The notes beneath the pieces are model-generated. The model had not been told where the DNA came from, did no database searches, and saw only the letters and a program-made list of their open reading frames with translations. Below are positions 25,052 to 34,868 of a stretch of DNA of 64,000 bases, in pieces. Made by a program: the position numbers and the translations under genes. The DNA comes from Xanthomarina maritima (GTDB taxonomy: Bacteria; Bacteroidota; Bacteroidia; Flavobacteriales; Flavobacteriaceae). Positions within the stretch are counted from its first letter, which is position 1. Each line of letters opens with the position of its first letter. The stretch spans positions 310,001 to 374,000 of the forward strand of contig NZ_VSFC01000052.1 of assembly GCF_008084905.1 (NCBI RefSeq), given 5' to 3'.

Positions 25052-28000
25052 CTAATCATTATTAACTTGAATTCTAACCCCTTCACTATGACTACTAAAT
25101 TCTGGAGCATACATGCTTTGAATGGTTGTTATACCATTACTCATAGTTCCAGCATTGCTTACACGTAAATCGTATTCAAAAACATATACTCCTTTTGGTA
25201 AATAGTCGAAAAAGAAATTGGTGGCAGCATCTTTGGTGCTTTCATAATAACCCAAACCATCTTGCCATTTGTATTGAGATAATACGTTAACTGGTTCCAA
25301 GCCACTGGCTCTCATGTCTTTCATATGAAGGAATTCCATATTTCTATCGCTTGTTAATTCTATACGAACACGTACTAAATCGCCAATGTTTAATTGGGTT
25401 TCAGAGGTTATTTCTGAAATCTCTTCACCTAAATCTGTATTGGTTTTTAAGAAGAGTTTTTTCTTAAGAGTTAATGGCGTTTCAGCTGAAGTAATCTTAT
25501 CTAAATCTTCAAAATACTGCCAGTATAAAGCTCCCCAAGCAATGCCTTCACCTTTTTTAGTTAAAGTAACTTCTGCCATCTCTGGTTTGATATCTCCTCC
25601 AGTCCAAGCAGTTTTATAATAACCTGTTCCAGCTTCTACTTTTACATCTTCCAGTTTAGAAGCTTCTATTTTGTTTTCTCCTATTACTACATCTACCATG
25701 TCTGTAACAGAAAGCCAATCACTACCTTGAAGTAACAAGGCATAAACAGCTTTAGTAGTTGCTTTGGTTGTGCTCCAACGATTGGTTTGCTTGTTTTTTA
25801 ATAACCAGATTTTTAAATTATCAATAACTTTGAGATTCTTCGCTTCACTCTGAATAACAGTTCCAACCTCTGCAAAAGATTCAATCATCAATGCTTGGGT
25901 TTCTATAGGAGCCTGATACCAATACCAAGAAGCGGTGTTTTCTTTCCAATACATGCCTAATTCATCATTAGTAATACTATTTTCTTTTAAAGATTTTAAG
26001 ATTTTTGATGCTGTTACGTCATCATTAGCTCTAAGAGACACCAAAGCCATCAAGCCTTTCGAGTACAGGTTACGAGATTTCCAATATTTTTGAATTTGCG
26101 TTTGATAGTAAGCAATAATATTTTCAACTTCTTCCGATTTTTTAATCTCTGGAAAAAAACTTCGCATGTATAAATAATGCAGTTGTATGTGTCTTAAATG
26201 GTCTGAGTTTAAATCTACTTTTTCGTTATATTTAGTAATGTCTTTGTATGTATCTACAAACTCCTTATCTAAATAGGAAATAGCACTTTTAATCATAGAT
26301 TCCTCACTGTCGTTCGGAATGACATTCAGTTTATCCAAATGTCCAAACCCAGAAATAATATGTTGTGTGATGTAACGATTTGGTCCACCACCTTGAAACC
26401 AAGCCCAAGACCCATTACCCATTTGGTTTTGTTCTAGTTTTCTAATATTAGCTTGTAGTTCGTTGCTCATTTTATTTAAATCGAAAAGCAAACCAATACG
26501 CTTCTTTTGTTCGGTTTCACTTTCAGCATCTCGTAACCAAGGTGTTTCTTCAATAAGAATGGATTTTAATTCTTGATTCTTTTCTAAATTTGAAAGAAGC
26601 GCATCTGTGTTTTTCCACTGATTAAAAACCTCCTGAATTTTTGGATTCGAATTGGCTATATGGCTTGCCAAAGCATTCGCATAATATCTACTAAATATCT
26701 GCTCATTACACTCGTAAGGATACTCCATTAAATAAGGTAACGCTTGAACAGCATACCAAGCTGGATTGGACGTCATTTCCAATGTTAGTTTATGGTGTTT
26801 TAAAGTGGTTGAAGTATTTGTCTTCAGTTTGTCTAAAGTAAAGGTTCTGGTTTCGTTAGAACGTATCCACATAGGCAAGGTTTCAGTTACTAACATTCTG
26901 TTAGATAATACAGGAAGCGCATTTTGCTCGCCATCGCTATAATCTCCTGCTTTAGCAATTATTTTATACTGAACGGCATCTATATGATCTGGAATGGATA
27001 AGCTCCAGGAGACTTCGGTGTTTCCTTTTTCTACAACTGTAAAAGCCTTGGTGTTTTTAATGTTATTTAATACAGTGTCAATAGGTTTTCCGTTTATCGC
27101 ATCAAACAATTGTAAAACGGCTTGTCCAGAAAGATCTTTTTTGCTCAGATTAGAAATCTTAGAACTAATAGTTATTTGGTCTCCTTGACGTAAAAAACGT
27201 GGTACATTTGGAATGACCATCAATTCTTTTTGGGTAACAGTTTCCAACGTAGTTGTTGCAGATTCCAAAGTTTTGGTATGAGCTAACAATTGCAATTTCC
27301 ATTTGGTTAAGGCTTCTGGTGTGGTGAAACTAAAACTAACATGCCCTTTTTCGTCTGTTTGTAACTGTGGAAAGAAAAATGCTGTTTCCTGAAGGTTTTT
27401 ACGAATTTTAACTTGGGAGAAGTCTTCTTTTTTAATATTAGTTACCTCTCCATTTTCACCGATAACCTCTTCATTTTCCAAAGCATCCATTTCTGCACTT
27501 TCAGATTTTGAAACAGCATAACCGATGGCTTGTCTGTCTCTCTTAATTCCCATTGCAGTAATCACAACTTCATCAATAGCAGCTTGGTCTGGAAACATAT
27601 TAAAATTAAGAACATTGTCTTTACCAATTAAAATCTCTTTTCGAATATATCCAACAAAGCTAAAAGATAAAACATCTCCTTTATTTACTTTAATTTCAAA
27701 GTTGCCTTCAAAATCTGTTTGAGTGCCATTTATAGCTCCTCTTTCTGAGATATTAACTCCAGGCAAAGGCAAACCATTTTCATCAGTGACTTTACCTTTA
27801 ATAAGTCCCTTTTCCAAAGAAGCATCATAGAAATAAGATTCTTTTGACTTTTTTTTGTTTAAATATTGGACTCTAATCCAAGGATTAAATAAATTGAATC
27901 CAAACCAATCTATATTATCATAATCCCTATCATAATAAAAGCCATAATATATTTTTAAATTATTAACTTTAAAAGCTTCACTTGAAAAACTCTTACTTCC

Positions 28001-31000
28001 ATATTTTCTATTATAAGCACCATAAGTATTTTTATTAATTGGATCAAACCTCCAATTACGTAATTTAAACTGGTCTAAAGACATATCGTACATGCTTGCC
28101 AATAACTCGGCAGTCACTTGTTCGCCTTTTGGACCTTTAATTTTAAAGCTCCAAGTCTCCTCTTGTCCTGGTTGCAATTTGTCTCTAAACGTCGTGGTTT
28201 CAATCTCTAAATCGGTTTTAGGATAAGGTACTGAAATAAGTTTCGTGCCAGACTCAAAACTATTTTGGTAAGCAAAACTATAATGGACTGCAAAACCTCC
28301 TAAATCTGCTTTAGTTACAGGAATGCTTAGGGTTTTCTTATTGTTGTTTAATTGAATGATGTAGGTGTTTACAGTTTCTATGTTCTTTTCTATTTCAACA
28401 GTAACTGTTATATGTTCTGCTGAAGCCCCTAAAGTCAACTCTGCCGTGTCGTTAATAAAGTAATCTTCTTTGTTTGTTTCGATACTAAAAAGCTGGTTGT
28501 CTGCGAGTGTTTTATCTGTATTACTATACAAAGTAGTTCTGGCTTCGTCTTTCACTTCCTGCCCAAATTTATCTTTGCTTTCCAAGACAACCACGTACTG
28601 TCCAGATTCCCATTTCTTGATGTTTCCCAATTCAAGTTCTTTAGACTTTTCCGTATTAAAGGATTTTTCTAAAACAAGCTCGCCTTGTTTCCAATTATTT
28701 GGGTTGTTTTCATTAGTATAAGCTTCAAATGGAAACTTACTTTTAAATTCAGATTCAGGGATTACTTGATAATCTGGCGCTTCCCATGATCTTGGTCGTA
28801 ATACATATTCTGGTGCTTGAAGCTTGTATATTTTGATGCTTCCTTGGGCTGGAACAAATTCACCATTCAGGTTTTTTGTGTCTATTTTTATTGTGTGGTC
28901 TTTCTTTAATTTGTCCAAACTTGCATCTACAGACACACTTGCAATTAAAGCATGATACCCAATATGTACAGTAGTTGTTGCTGAACGTGTTTCGCCATTT
29001 AAATCGGTGACATCTGCAGTTATTTCATATAGAAAATTTGGTAAAAAGTTTTTGTTAACACTAGTGTCTGGGATGGCTTTAAAAGTGATTTCAAATTCGC
29101 CTTTCTCGTTTGTGGTAGCTTCACCATGTGAGATTTCCTGAATTTCCCTATATGTATAAGGTCTATACCAATAATACCAATGTGGAAATTGCACCATTCT
29201 ATATACACGGTAAACCACTTTGGCATGGGTAATGTTGCTTCCTGCATATGCTAAAGCATTCCCTTTTACAGTAACAGAATCGTTTACCTTGTAGGTGTCT
29301 GTTACTGGTTTAAATTGGACTTCAAACTTAGGACGTTTGTATTCTTCTACGGAAAAGTAAGTTCTTGCTTTTAAAGAAATATTATTAGTATTGGACGATA
29401 TTTCAATTCGGTATTGTCCATTTAATCCTGAATTAGGAAGAATAAATTCTCCAGAAACAGAGCCAAACTCATTTGTAACTAATTCTATTTTTTTAACTTC
29501 TTCATAATTCACATTGTATAAAACTGCTGAAACTTTATGATTTGCGAGAACCTCCGTTTTATTATCAATTGTTTGAGTGACAATCCCTTTAAAATATACT
29601 GTTTGACCAGGTCTGTAGATACTTCTGTCTGTAAATAAAAATCCTTTATATGTTTCTTTGTAACTATTTTGCTTGTAAAATTTATTGATACGATATTCAC
29701 CAAAATAGGCATGGTCGTTTTGGTATGTTACTTCAAAATTGGCTCTAGAAGATTTATTTACGTCTTTTTTTATTTCTATTTCTCCAAAGTTGTTTGTGGT
29801 AAAATGCTTTTTGTAATTAATTACAGGTATATTTTTTAATGGAGATCCAGAGAGTCTATCAATAAACTGATATAAATATCGTTGTTCTTCCCATTTCTCA
29901 ACCACTGCTATGTTGGTTACTTGAAAGTTACTGTAAGCATAGGTGTTTTCTTTGTTCTTAACTTTTGCAACTATTAAGTATCTGCCATTATCTAATTTTG
30001 GCAAGAGGAGCTCAGTGCTGTGTTGTTGAAAATCTAAAATGTTTTTTAATTCACTATTCCAAGTTGCAGTAGCTTTTAGTTTATTAATAAAATGAAGTTT
30101 CTCATCGTTTTTATGTGTTTCATTGAAAAAATGAAATTGTTTTTCTGATAATTTATAAATGCTAAAATCCAATGCGCTTATGTTCTTATAAGTCAATAAT
30201 ACTTTAGCATCTTTTTGAATAGGAATGTAAGTTTCAGCAAGAATATTTAAGGACTCTTGATAGATTTGTTTTAATAGAATCTCGCATTTTTCTGCAGCGA
30301 TACTTTTAGGGAAATATTTAATAATGCTTTTACAAAGTAATTCCGCATCTTTTATTTTCCAACGATTCTGTTCATTTGTTATTGGCTGATAATCCTGCCC
30401 TTGTTGAAAATATAAGTCTGCAATTTCAAACGTATATAAACCAGAAACTTCATGTGTTTGTATACGTGCAGCTTCTGTTTGATACGCTTGTATTAATAAA
30501 CTGTCCTTGTTTTGGAACGTTGCATGTTCTTTTACAAAGTTGTATCGTAAAATATTAACATCTGTTAAGGCGTCCGAATTGTTGTCTTTTAAATGAAACT
30601 GTATTAAATCCTGATACACTTTTAAAGCTTGTAATTCCAAAGAAGTCGAATCTTTAGATTCAATGTTTAAATTAGAAAACCTCTTGGAATCACTTAAATA
30701 AATCTCATCATCTATTTCAAATTTATAAGCAGGTTTGGTAATGCTGTTTTCAGTTGTTTGATAAAACTCCAAAGCATTATGGGCTAGTAAATCATATAAA
30801 GTAGGTCTGTATATTTTAGAGTTTTTTTGTTCATTTAATATACTGGAATAAGAGTTTAAATCTTCCTTTTGAAGCAACTCTTTGTTCTTTAAGGAATTCT
30901 CATAATGTAATTGGATTTCATTAAAAAGAGTTTGTAAGTCCCAAGTTCTAAAATCGGTTGCAACCGTTTTGTCTTCAACTTTGGTTCTGTTGTAAAATTT

Positions 31001-31363
31001 ATATCTGTTTTTCTGAAAATATTGCCAGTATATAGTGGCTAGCATATTTTCTATCACATTTTTTATGGGAGCTTCGTTTTTTGAAATAGCAGCTTTAAAG
31101 TCGTTTATAATCTTTAGCTGCGCATTTTCCTCTAAAATTAAAGCAAACTTGCTTTTAAAAAGCAGCGTTTTTATTTGCTGAGGTTTGTTTTGTTCTCTTA
31201 TTGCCAAAGCTTCAATTTGTTCTACAACCTTTAAAGCCGATTTCGGCAAGTCATCCATTTCAAGAACTTCCACTTGTTTCCAAAGTGTTTCATAATCCGT
31301 ATTTTGAGCTTCAGAGAATTGAGCGTACAGTAAAACCATCAATAGGGTAGCGTAGTATTTCAT
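25052..31363 (-). CDS. Alpha-2-macroglobulin family protein with SusC-like insert
   Basis: 2103 residues. A signal peptide (MKYYATLLMVLLYAQFSEAQ) is followed by an alpha-helical repeat-like region and MG-type beta domains with TDRSIYRPGQTVYFKG (MG2). A SusC-like module (~1180-1290) contains a carboxypeptidase-regulatory-like fold (GKVTDENGLPLPGVN) and the plug-preceding signature VIDEVVITAMGIKRD. The A2M core then follows with a thioester motif CNEQ (~1550) in PYECNEQIF. Family members trap proteases by thioester-coupled conformational change. Two dispersed palindromes are read in frame (see repeats). No Cys lipobox is present, so it may be soluble or otherwise anchored. Confidence 0.92.
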   Translation of the reverse strand: MKYYATLLMVLLYAQFSEAQNTDYETLWKQVEVLEMDDLPKSALKVVEQIEALAIREQNKPQQIKTLLFKSKFALILEENAQLKIINDFKAAISKNEAPIKNVIENMLATIYWQYFQKNRYKFYNRTKVEDKTVATDFRTWDLQTLFNEIQLHYENSLKNKELLQKEDLNSYSSILNEQKNSKIYRPTLYDLLAHNALEFYQTTENSITKPAYKFEIDDEIYLSDSKRFSNLNIESKDSTSLELQALKVYQDLIQFHLKDNNSDALTDVNILRYNFVKEHATFQNKDSLLIQAYQTEAARIQTHEVSGLYTFEIADLYFQQGQDYQPITNEQNRWKIKDAELLCKSIIKYFPKSIAAEKCEILLKQIYQESLNILAETYIPIQKDAKVLLTYKNISALDFSIYKLSEKQFHFFNETHKNDEKLHFINKLKATATWNSELKNILDFQQHSTELLLPKLDNGRYLIVAKVKNKENTYAYSNFQVTNIAVVEKWEEQRYLYQFIDRLSGSPLKNIPVINYKKHFTTNNFGEIEIKKDVNKSSRANFEVTYQNDHAYFGEYRINKFYKQNSYKETYKGFLFTDRSIYRPGQTVYFKGIVTQTIDNKTEVLANHKVSAVLYNVNYEEVKKIELVTNEFGSVSGEFILPNSGLNGQYRIEISSNTNNISLKARTYFSVEEYKRPKFEVQFKPVTDTYKVNDSVTVKGNALAYAGSNITHAKVVYRVYRMVQFPHWYYWYRPYTYREIQEISHGEATTNEKGEFEITFKAIPDTSVNKNFLPNFLYEITADVTDLNGETRSATTTVHIGYHALIASVSVDASLDKLKKDHTIKIDTKNLNGEFVPAQGSIKIYKLQAPEYVLRPRSWEAPDYQVIPESEFKSKFPFEAYTNENNPNNWKQGELVLEKSFNTEKSKELELGNIKKWESGQYVVVLESKDKFGQEVKDEARTTLYSNTDKTLADNQLFSIETNKEDYFINDTAELTLGASAEHITVTVEIEKNIETVNTYIIQLNNNKKTLSIPVTKADLGGFAVHYSFAYQNSFESGTKLISVPYPKTDLEIETTTFRDKLQPGQEETWSFKIKGPKGEQVTAELLASMYDMSLDQFKLRNWRFDPINKNTYGAYNRKYGSKSFSSEAFKVNNLKIYYGFYYDRDYDNIDWFGFNLFNPWIRVQYLNKKKSKESYFYDASLEKGLIKGKVTDENGLPLPGVNISERGAINGTQTDFEGNFEIKVNKGDVLSFSFVGYIRKEILIGKDNVLNFNMFPDQAAIDEVVITAMGIKRDRQAIGYAVSKSESAEMDALENEEVIGENGEVTNIKKEDFSQVKIRKNLQETAFFFPQLQTDEKGHVSFSFTTPEALTKWKLQLLAHTKTLESATTTLETVTQKELMVIPNVPRFLRQGDQITISSKISNLSKKDLSGQAVLQLFDAINGKPIDTVLNNIKNTKAFTVVEKGNTEVSWSLSIPDHIDAVQYKIIAKAGDYSDGEQNALPVLSNRMLVTETLPMWIRSNETRTFTLDKLKTNTSTTLKHHKLTLEMTSNPAWYAVQALPYLMEYPYECNEQIFSRYYANALASHIANSNPKIQEVFNQWKNTDALLSNLEKNQELKSILIEETPWLRDAESETEQKKRIGLLFDLNKMSNELQANIRKLEQNQMGNGSWAWFQGGGPNRYITQHIISGFGHLDKLNVIPNDSEESMIKSAISYLDKEFVDTYKDITKYNEKVDLNSDHLRHIQLHYLYMRSFFPEIKKSEEVENIIAYYQTQIQKYWKSRNLYSKGLMALVSLRANDDVTASKILKSLKENSITNDELGMYWKENTASWYWYQAPIETQALMIESFAEVGTVIQSEAKNLKVIDNLKIWLLKNKQTNRWSTTKATTKAVYALLLQGSDWLSVTDMVDVVIGENKIEASKLEDVKVEAGTGYYKTAWTGGDIKPEMAEVTLTKKGEGIAWGALYWQYFEDLDKITSAETPLTLKKKLFLKTNTDLGEEISEITSETQLNIGDLVRVRIELTSDRNMEFLHMKDMRASGLEPVNVLSQYKWQDGLGYYESTKDAATNFFFDYLPKGVYVFEYDLRVSNAGTMSNGITTIQSMYAPEFSSHSEGVRIQVNND
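25831..25860 (-). repeat. Dispersed palindrome relic inside the alpha-2-macroglobulin gene (1)
   Basis: On the minus strand the segment reads like GTCATTC-AGAGTGAAGCGAAGAATCTC with one change. It encodes VIQSEAKNL in the gene's own frame. The ends match the intergenic palindromes at 10161, 11586 and 33898. Confidence 0.6.
26297..26330 (-). repeat. Dispersed palindrome relic inside the alpha-2-macroglobulin gene (2)
   Basis: On the minus strand GTCATTCC and GGAATCT bracket a short centre. It encodes NVIPNDSEESM in frame, between the thioester and the C-terminal domains. The ends match the intergenic family. Confidence 0.65.
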
Positions 31364-31476
31364 TTGTAAAAATTTGTATCAGTAGCAAATCAAAAGCTGT
31401 TCCAAAAAAATATACAGAAACAAAATTTGCAATTCCTTAGGTGAAAATAGACATTTTTTAAGTCAATAAGAAAGGT

Positions 31477-31484
31477 TACTTTTG
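31477..31484 (+). promoter_or_regulatory. -7 promoter box (TACTTTTG) of the TPR gene
   Basis: An exact TAnnTTTG box 19 bp upstream of the ATG at 31504, with TTTT near the -33 position. Confidence 0.55.
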
Positions 31485-31503
31485 TTATTCAGACAAATAT
31501 GCC

Positions 31504-32457
31504 ATGAAAAAGTTGGTTTTACTTTTATTGCTCCCTTTGTGGAGCTTTTCTCAAACATCTCACCAAGAACTGGAATGGTTGTTAGAGCAAAAAAACTATG
31601 CCAAAGCCGAGAAATCTGCAGCCATGTTTGTGACTAATAATCCAACCGATTTAAAAGCCATTGAGTTGTTGGGAGATGCTTATGGTTATCAAGAAAAGTG
31701 GGATGAAGCCATGGCGCAATACAAAAAGCTGGTAGATTTTAAACCAAAAGTAGCTAACTATCATTACAAATATGGTGGTGCTTTAGGTATGAAAGCTCTT
31801 TCTGTAAATAAACTTTCGGCATTAACCTATTTAGGCGATTTAAAAGATGCTTTTTTAACTGCAGCAAGATTAGACAAAAACCATATTGAAACCCGTTGGG
31901 CTTTGGTAGAATTGTACATGCAATTACCTGCCATAGTAGGAGGAAGTAAAAATACCTCTTTAAAATATGCTAATGAATTGGAACAACTCTCTCAGGTAGA
32001 TGGTTATTTGGCAAAAGGTTATATTTACGAATATGATGACGAGCCAGAGCTTGCCGAGTTATATTATAAAAAAGCCATTACCATAGGAGGTTCTCTAACC
32101 TGTTATACCAAACTAACGGAGTTTTATGAAAAACAAAAAAAACCTGAAAAAGCGATTTCAAATATAGAAGAAGCCCAAGATAAACTACAACGCAATGCCT
32201 TGCATTATCAGCTTGGTAAAGTCTCAGCCGAATATAATATGCAGCTGGAAAAAGGGGAAGCCTGTTTAAAAAACTACATCAAAAATTATTCGCCAGAAGA
32301 TGGCGTTCCCATTGCTTGGGCAAATTATAGATTGGCTCAAATTTACAGGCACAAAAACAATAAAACAGAAGCTTTTAAGTATATAAACCTTGCAATTAAA
32401 GAGCTACCAGAAATTAAAGTGTTTCAAGAAGAAAAGGAGCTTATTTCTAATCGCTAA
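31504..32457 (+). CDS. Secreted tetratricopeptide repeat protein
   Basis: 317 residues with a signal peptide (MKKLVLLLLLPLWSFSQ). Several 34-residue helical pairs follow, for example NPTDLKAIELLGDAYGYQEK and KPKVANYHYKYGGALGMKAL, indicating TPR repeats for protein contacts. It is divergent from the alpha-2-macroglobulin gene across a ~140-bp spacer and close to mpl. A periplasmic scaffolding role is inferred; no enzyme motif is seen. Confidence 0.85.
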   Translation: MKKLVLLLLLPLWSFSQTSHQELEWLLEQKNYAKAEKSAAMFVTNNPTDLKAIELLGDAYGYQEKWDEAMAQYKKLVDFKPKVANYHYKYGGALGMKALSVNKLSALTYLGDLKDAFLTAARLDKNHIETRWALVELYMQLPAIVGGSKNTSLKYANELEQLSQVDGYLAKGYIYEYDDEPELAELYYKKAITIGGSLTCYTKLTEFYEKQKKPEKAISNIEEAQDKLQRNALHYQLGKVSAEYNMQLEKGEACLKNYIKNYSPEDGVPIAWANYRLAQIYRHKNNKTEAFKYINLAIKELPEIKVFQEEKELISNR

Positions 32458-32507
32458 TTTGTAGAAGCTTTTCTATTAAATCATTCTTGAGTTTCTTTCA
32501 AAAAAAG

Positions 32508-32515
32508 TATCTTTG
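32508..32515 (+). promoter_or_regulatory. -7 promoter box (TATCTTTG) of mpl
   Basis: An exact TAnnTTTG box with a TTG 18 bp upstream (32487-32489). A possible TTG start at 32513 lies inside the box, so the ATG at 32537 is the start. Confidence 0.65.
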
Positions 32516-32536
32516 AAACCTTTACAATTCACGACT

Positions 32537-33892
32537 ATGAACGTACATTTTATAGCTATTGGTGGTTCTGCTATGCATAATCTGGCTTTAGCTTTACACA
32601 ATAAAGGATACAAAGTAACAGGAAGCGACGATACTATTTTCGAACCTTCAAAATCTAGATTACAAGTTAAAGGGTTACTACCAGAAACCTTTGGTTGGTT
32701 TCCAGAAAAGATAACAACCAATCAAGATGCTATTGTGCTGGGTATGCATGCCAAAGCAGACAATCCAGAACTTTTAAAAGCTCAGGAATTAGGACTTAAA
32801 ATATACAGCTATCCAGAGTTTTTGTACGAACAATCTAAAAACAAAACACGAGTAGTCATTGGTGGAAGTCATGGAAAGACTACCATAACCTCTATGATTC
32901 TTCATGTTATGCATTATCACAATCGCGATGTGGATTATATGGTTGGAGCCCAATTAGAAGGTTTTGATGTCATGGTAAAACTAACAGAAGACAACGACTT
33001 TATGGTTCTTGAAGGCGACGAATATTTAAGCTCTCCCATAGATAGACGGCCAAAATTTCATCTCTACAAACCAAACATCGCTTTATTAAGTGGCATTGCT
33101 TGGGACCATATCAATGTGTTTCCAACTTACGAAGGCTATGTGGAGCAGTTCCGTATTTTTATAGATAGTATTGTAAGGGGTGGAAGCATTACTTATAATG
33201 AAGAAGATCGCGAAGTGGCTAGAGTGGTAGAGGCCAGCGAAAACACCATTAGAAAACTGCCTTACCACACACCAGAATATACGGTTGAAAATGGACAAAC
33301 CCTTTTGGAAACACCTGAAGGACCTTTACCAATAGAAGTATTTGGAAAACACAATCTAAACAACTTGGCAGGAGCCAAGTGGATTTGTCAGCATATGGGA
33401 ATTGATGAAGACGATTTCTACGAAGCCATTGCTACCTTTAAAGGAGCCAGTAAACGCTTAGAAAAGATTGCCGAAAGTAAGCATAGTGTGGCTTATAAAG
33501 ATTTTGCCCACTCACCTTCTAAAGTGGAAGCAACTACTAAGGCCGTAAAAGAGCAATACCAAAACCGAACTCTGGTGGCCTGTTTGGAACTACACACCTA
33601 TAGCAGCTTGAATGCCGAATTTTTAAAAGAATACAAAGGCGCTTTAGATGCAGCCGATGTGGCTATGGTTTTTTATTCACCACAGGCTGTGGAAATTAAA
33701 AAGTTAGAGGAAGTCACGCATGAACAAATTGCCAATGCCTTTCAACGTGACGATTTAATTATCTACACCAATCCAGACGATTTTAAAAACTTTCTCTTTT
33801 CGCAAGATTTTAAAAACAAAGCCTTATTGCTTATGAGTTCTGGAAACTATGGAGGTTTGGATTTTGATGCCGTGAAAGGGTTGATTAAATAA
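32537..33892 (+). CDS. mpl: Mpl-type UDP-N-acetylmuramate:tripeptide ligase
   Basis: 451 residues from ATG 32537 (MNVHFIAIGGSAMHNLALAL). It belongs to the Mur ligase superfamily: Rossmann-like N-domain, central ATPase with the P-loop GGSHGKTTITS, and SGIAWDHINVFP. The C-terminal domain has ACLELHTYSSLNAEF. Mpl ligases recycle peptidoglycan tripeptide onto UDP-MurNAc. MurC is the alternative, but the start IAIGGSAM and the GIAWDH segment fit Mpl better. It follows the TPR gene by 79 bp with its own promoter. Confidence 0.88.
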   Translation: MNVHFIAIGGSAMHNLALALHNKGYKVTGSDDTIFEPSKSRLQVKGLLPETFGWFPEKITTNQDAIVLGMHAKADNPELLKAQELGLKIYSYPEFLYEQSKNKTRVVIGGSHGKTTITSMILHVMHYHNRDVDYMVGAQLEGFDVMVKLTEDNDFMVLEGDEYLSSPIDRRPKFHLYKPNIALLSGIAWDHINVFPTYEGYVEQFRIFIDSIVRGGSITYNEEDREVARVVEASENTIRKLPYHTPEYTVENGQTLLETPEGPLPIEVFGKHNLNNLAGAKWICQHMGIDEDDFYEAIATFKGASKRLEKIAESKHSVAYKDFAHSPSKVEATTKAVKEQYQNRTLVACLELHTYSSLNAEFLKEYKGALDAADVAMVFYSPQAVEIKKLEEVTHEQIANAFQRDDLIIYTNPDDFKNFLFSQDFKNKALLLMSSGNYGGLDFDAVKGLIK

Positions 33893-33897
33893 TTACT

Positions 33898-33922
33898 GTC
33901 ATTCCTGCGTAAGCAGGAATCT
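33898..33922. repeat. Dispersed palindromic repeat, copy 3
   Basis: GTC, then an 8-bp stem ATTCCTGC (33901-33908) and GCAGGAAT (33913-33920) with loop GTAA, then CT. It lies 5 bp after the mpl stop, between convergent genes, and may act as its terminator. Confidence 0.78.
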
Positions 33923-33970
33923 GTTTGAGGCTTTTACTTTCATTTGTTTTATATGTTAGAAAACAACTTG

Positions 33971-34681
33971 TTATTCTCTAATACTCCATATTTCATGAAT
34001 AGGGTCTCCTTTACTAGACAGACCTGAGTGATGCCATTTGCCATCAATTAATTCGTAATTAAATTGCAAACTAAGTCCTGCTTTAGAATCGTCTCTTGAG
34101 AAGAATTCAATGTTTTCAGTGTATTTGCCATCTTTGGTAGTATAGGTACCACCACCAGTTCCCATAAATTGTTTGGTTTCTGCATTATAGGCTATCCATT
34201 GAAATCGCGTGCCAGACAATACTTTCATGGTTTTTCTTGGGCCACTGGTGTCACGCAATTGTTCTTTTCCATCTCTTATTCTACCAGACATTAACCAAGC
34301 TCCTTGAAGTTTACCTGGTTTGCCAGAGTCTATTCTTTTAAATTTTAAATGACTATCAACAATTTCAATGTCGTTATCAGTAATTCGTACTTGATAACTT
34401 ATTTCAGTACCTACAAGCTCAGGAGAGCTAGTATTAAACTCTACCTTTTCTGTCATGGTATCGCCATCTAATTTCCAGCTGCCACCATTGGTATGTATCC
34501 ATTTGCCAGAGCTTGCGTGATAACTACTTAATACCTGATAGCCATCAGCCAAAATAAGTACATTTCTTTGTGGCTCTCCCTGTTCGGAAGTAGTAATAGC
34601 TTCCCAAGCACCTATAAGGTTTTGCGCTTTGATAGTAAAAGATAAAATTGTGCAGAAGAATAAAATAAGATATTTTAACAT
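33971..34681 (-). CDS. Secreted protein with two lipocalin-like repeats (unrecognised family)
   Basis: 236 residues. A signal peptide (MLKYLILFFCTILSFTIKAQ) precedes two similar beta-rich halves, each opening with a Gly-Ala-Trp motif (NLIGAWEAITTSEQGEPQRN and KLQGAWLMSGRIRDGKEQLR). A Gly-rich turn (GGSWKLDGDT, GGGTYTTKDGKY) follows in each. This points to a duplicated lipocalin-like barrel of unknown ligand. The upstream spacer is the repeat-filled region at 34682-35228, which may hold its promoter. Confidence 0.75.
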   Translation of the reverse strand: MLKYLILFFCTILSFTIKAQNLIGAWEAITTSEQGEPQRNVLILADGYQVLSSYHASSGKWIHTNGGSWKLDGDTMTEKVEFNTSSPELVGTEISYQVRITDNDIEIVDSHLKFKRIDSGKPGKLQGAWLMSGRIRDGKEQLRDTSGPRKTMKVLSGTRFQWIAYNAETKQFMGTGGGTYTTKDGKYTENIEFFSRDDSKAGLSLQFNYELIDGKWHHSGLSSKGDPIHEIWSIRE

Positions 34682-34804
34682 GAAATTATTTATTACTGTT
34701 GTTCAATATTTTTGGTGACAACTATGGCTAGCTATGTGTTTTTTAACTCAGTTTAATACTAAAGTAATATATTTTTAGCTTCTTGACACAGGTTTTTTAA
34801 GTAT

Positions 34805-34826
34805 GCTTCGAGAATTCTTCGAGAAC
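34805..34826. repeat. Two copies of an 11-bp unit containing CTTCGAGAA
   Basis: GCTTCGAGAAT and TCTTCGAGAAC repeat with an 11-bp period. The core TTCGAGAA is the reverse complement of TTCTCGAA, which occurs at the start of the next array. Confidence 0.75.
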
Positions 34827-34868
34827 CTCCCCTAAAAACTCCATTTTTAAAACATACAGCAAAGTTTT

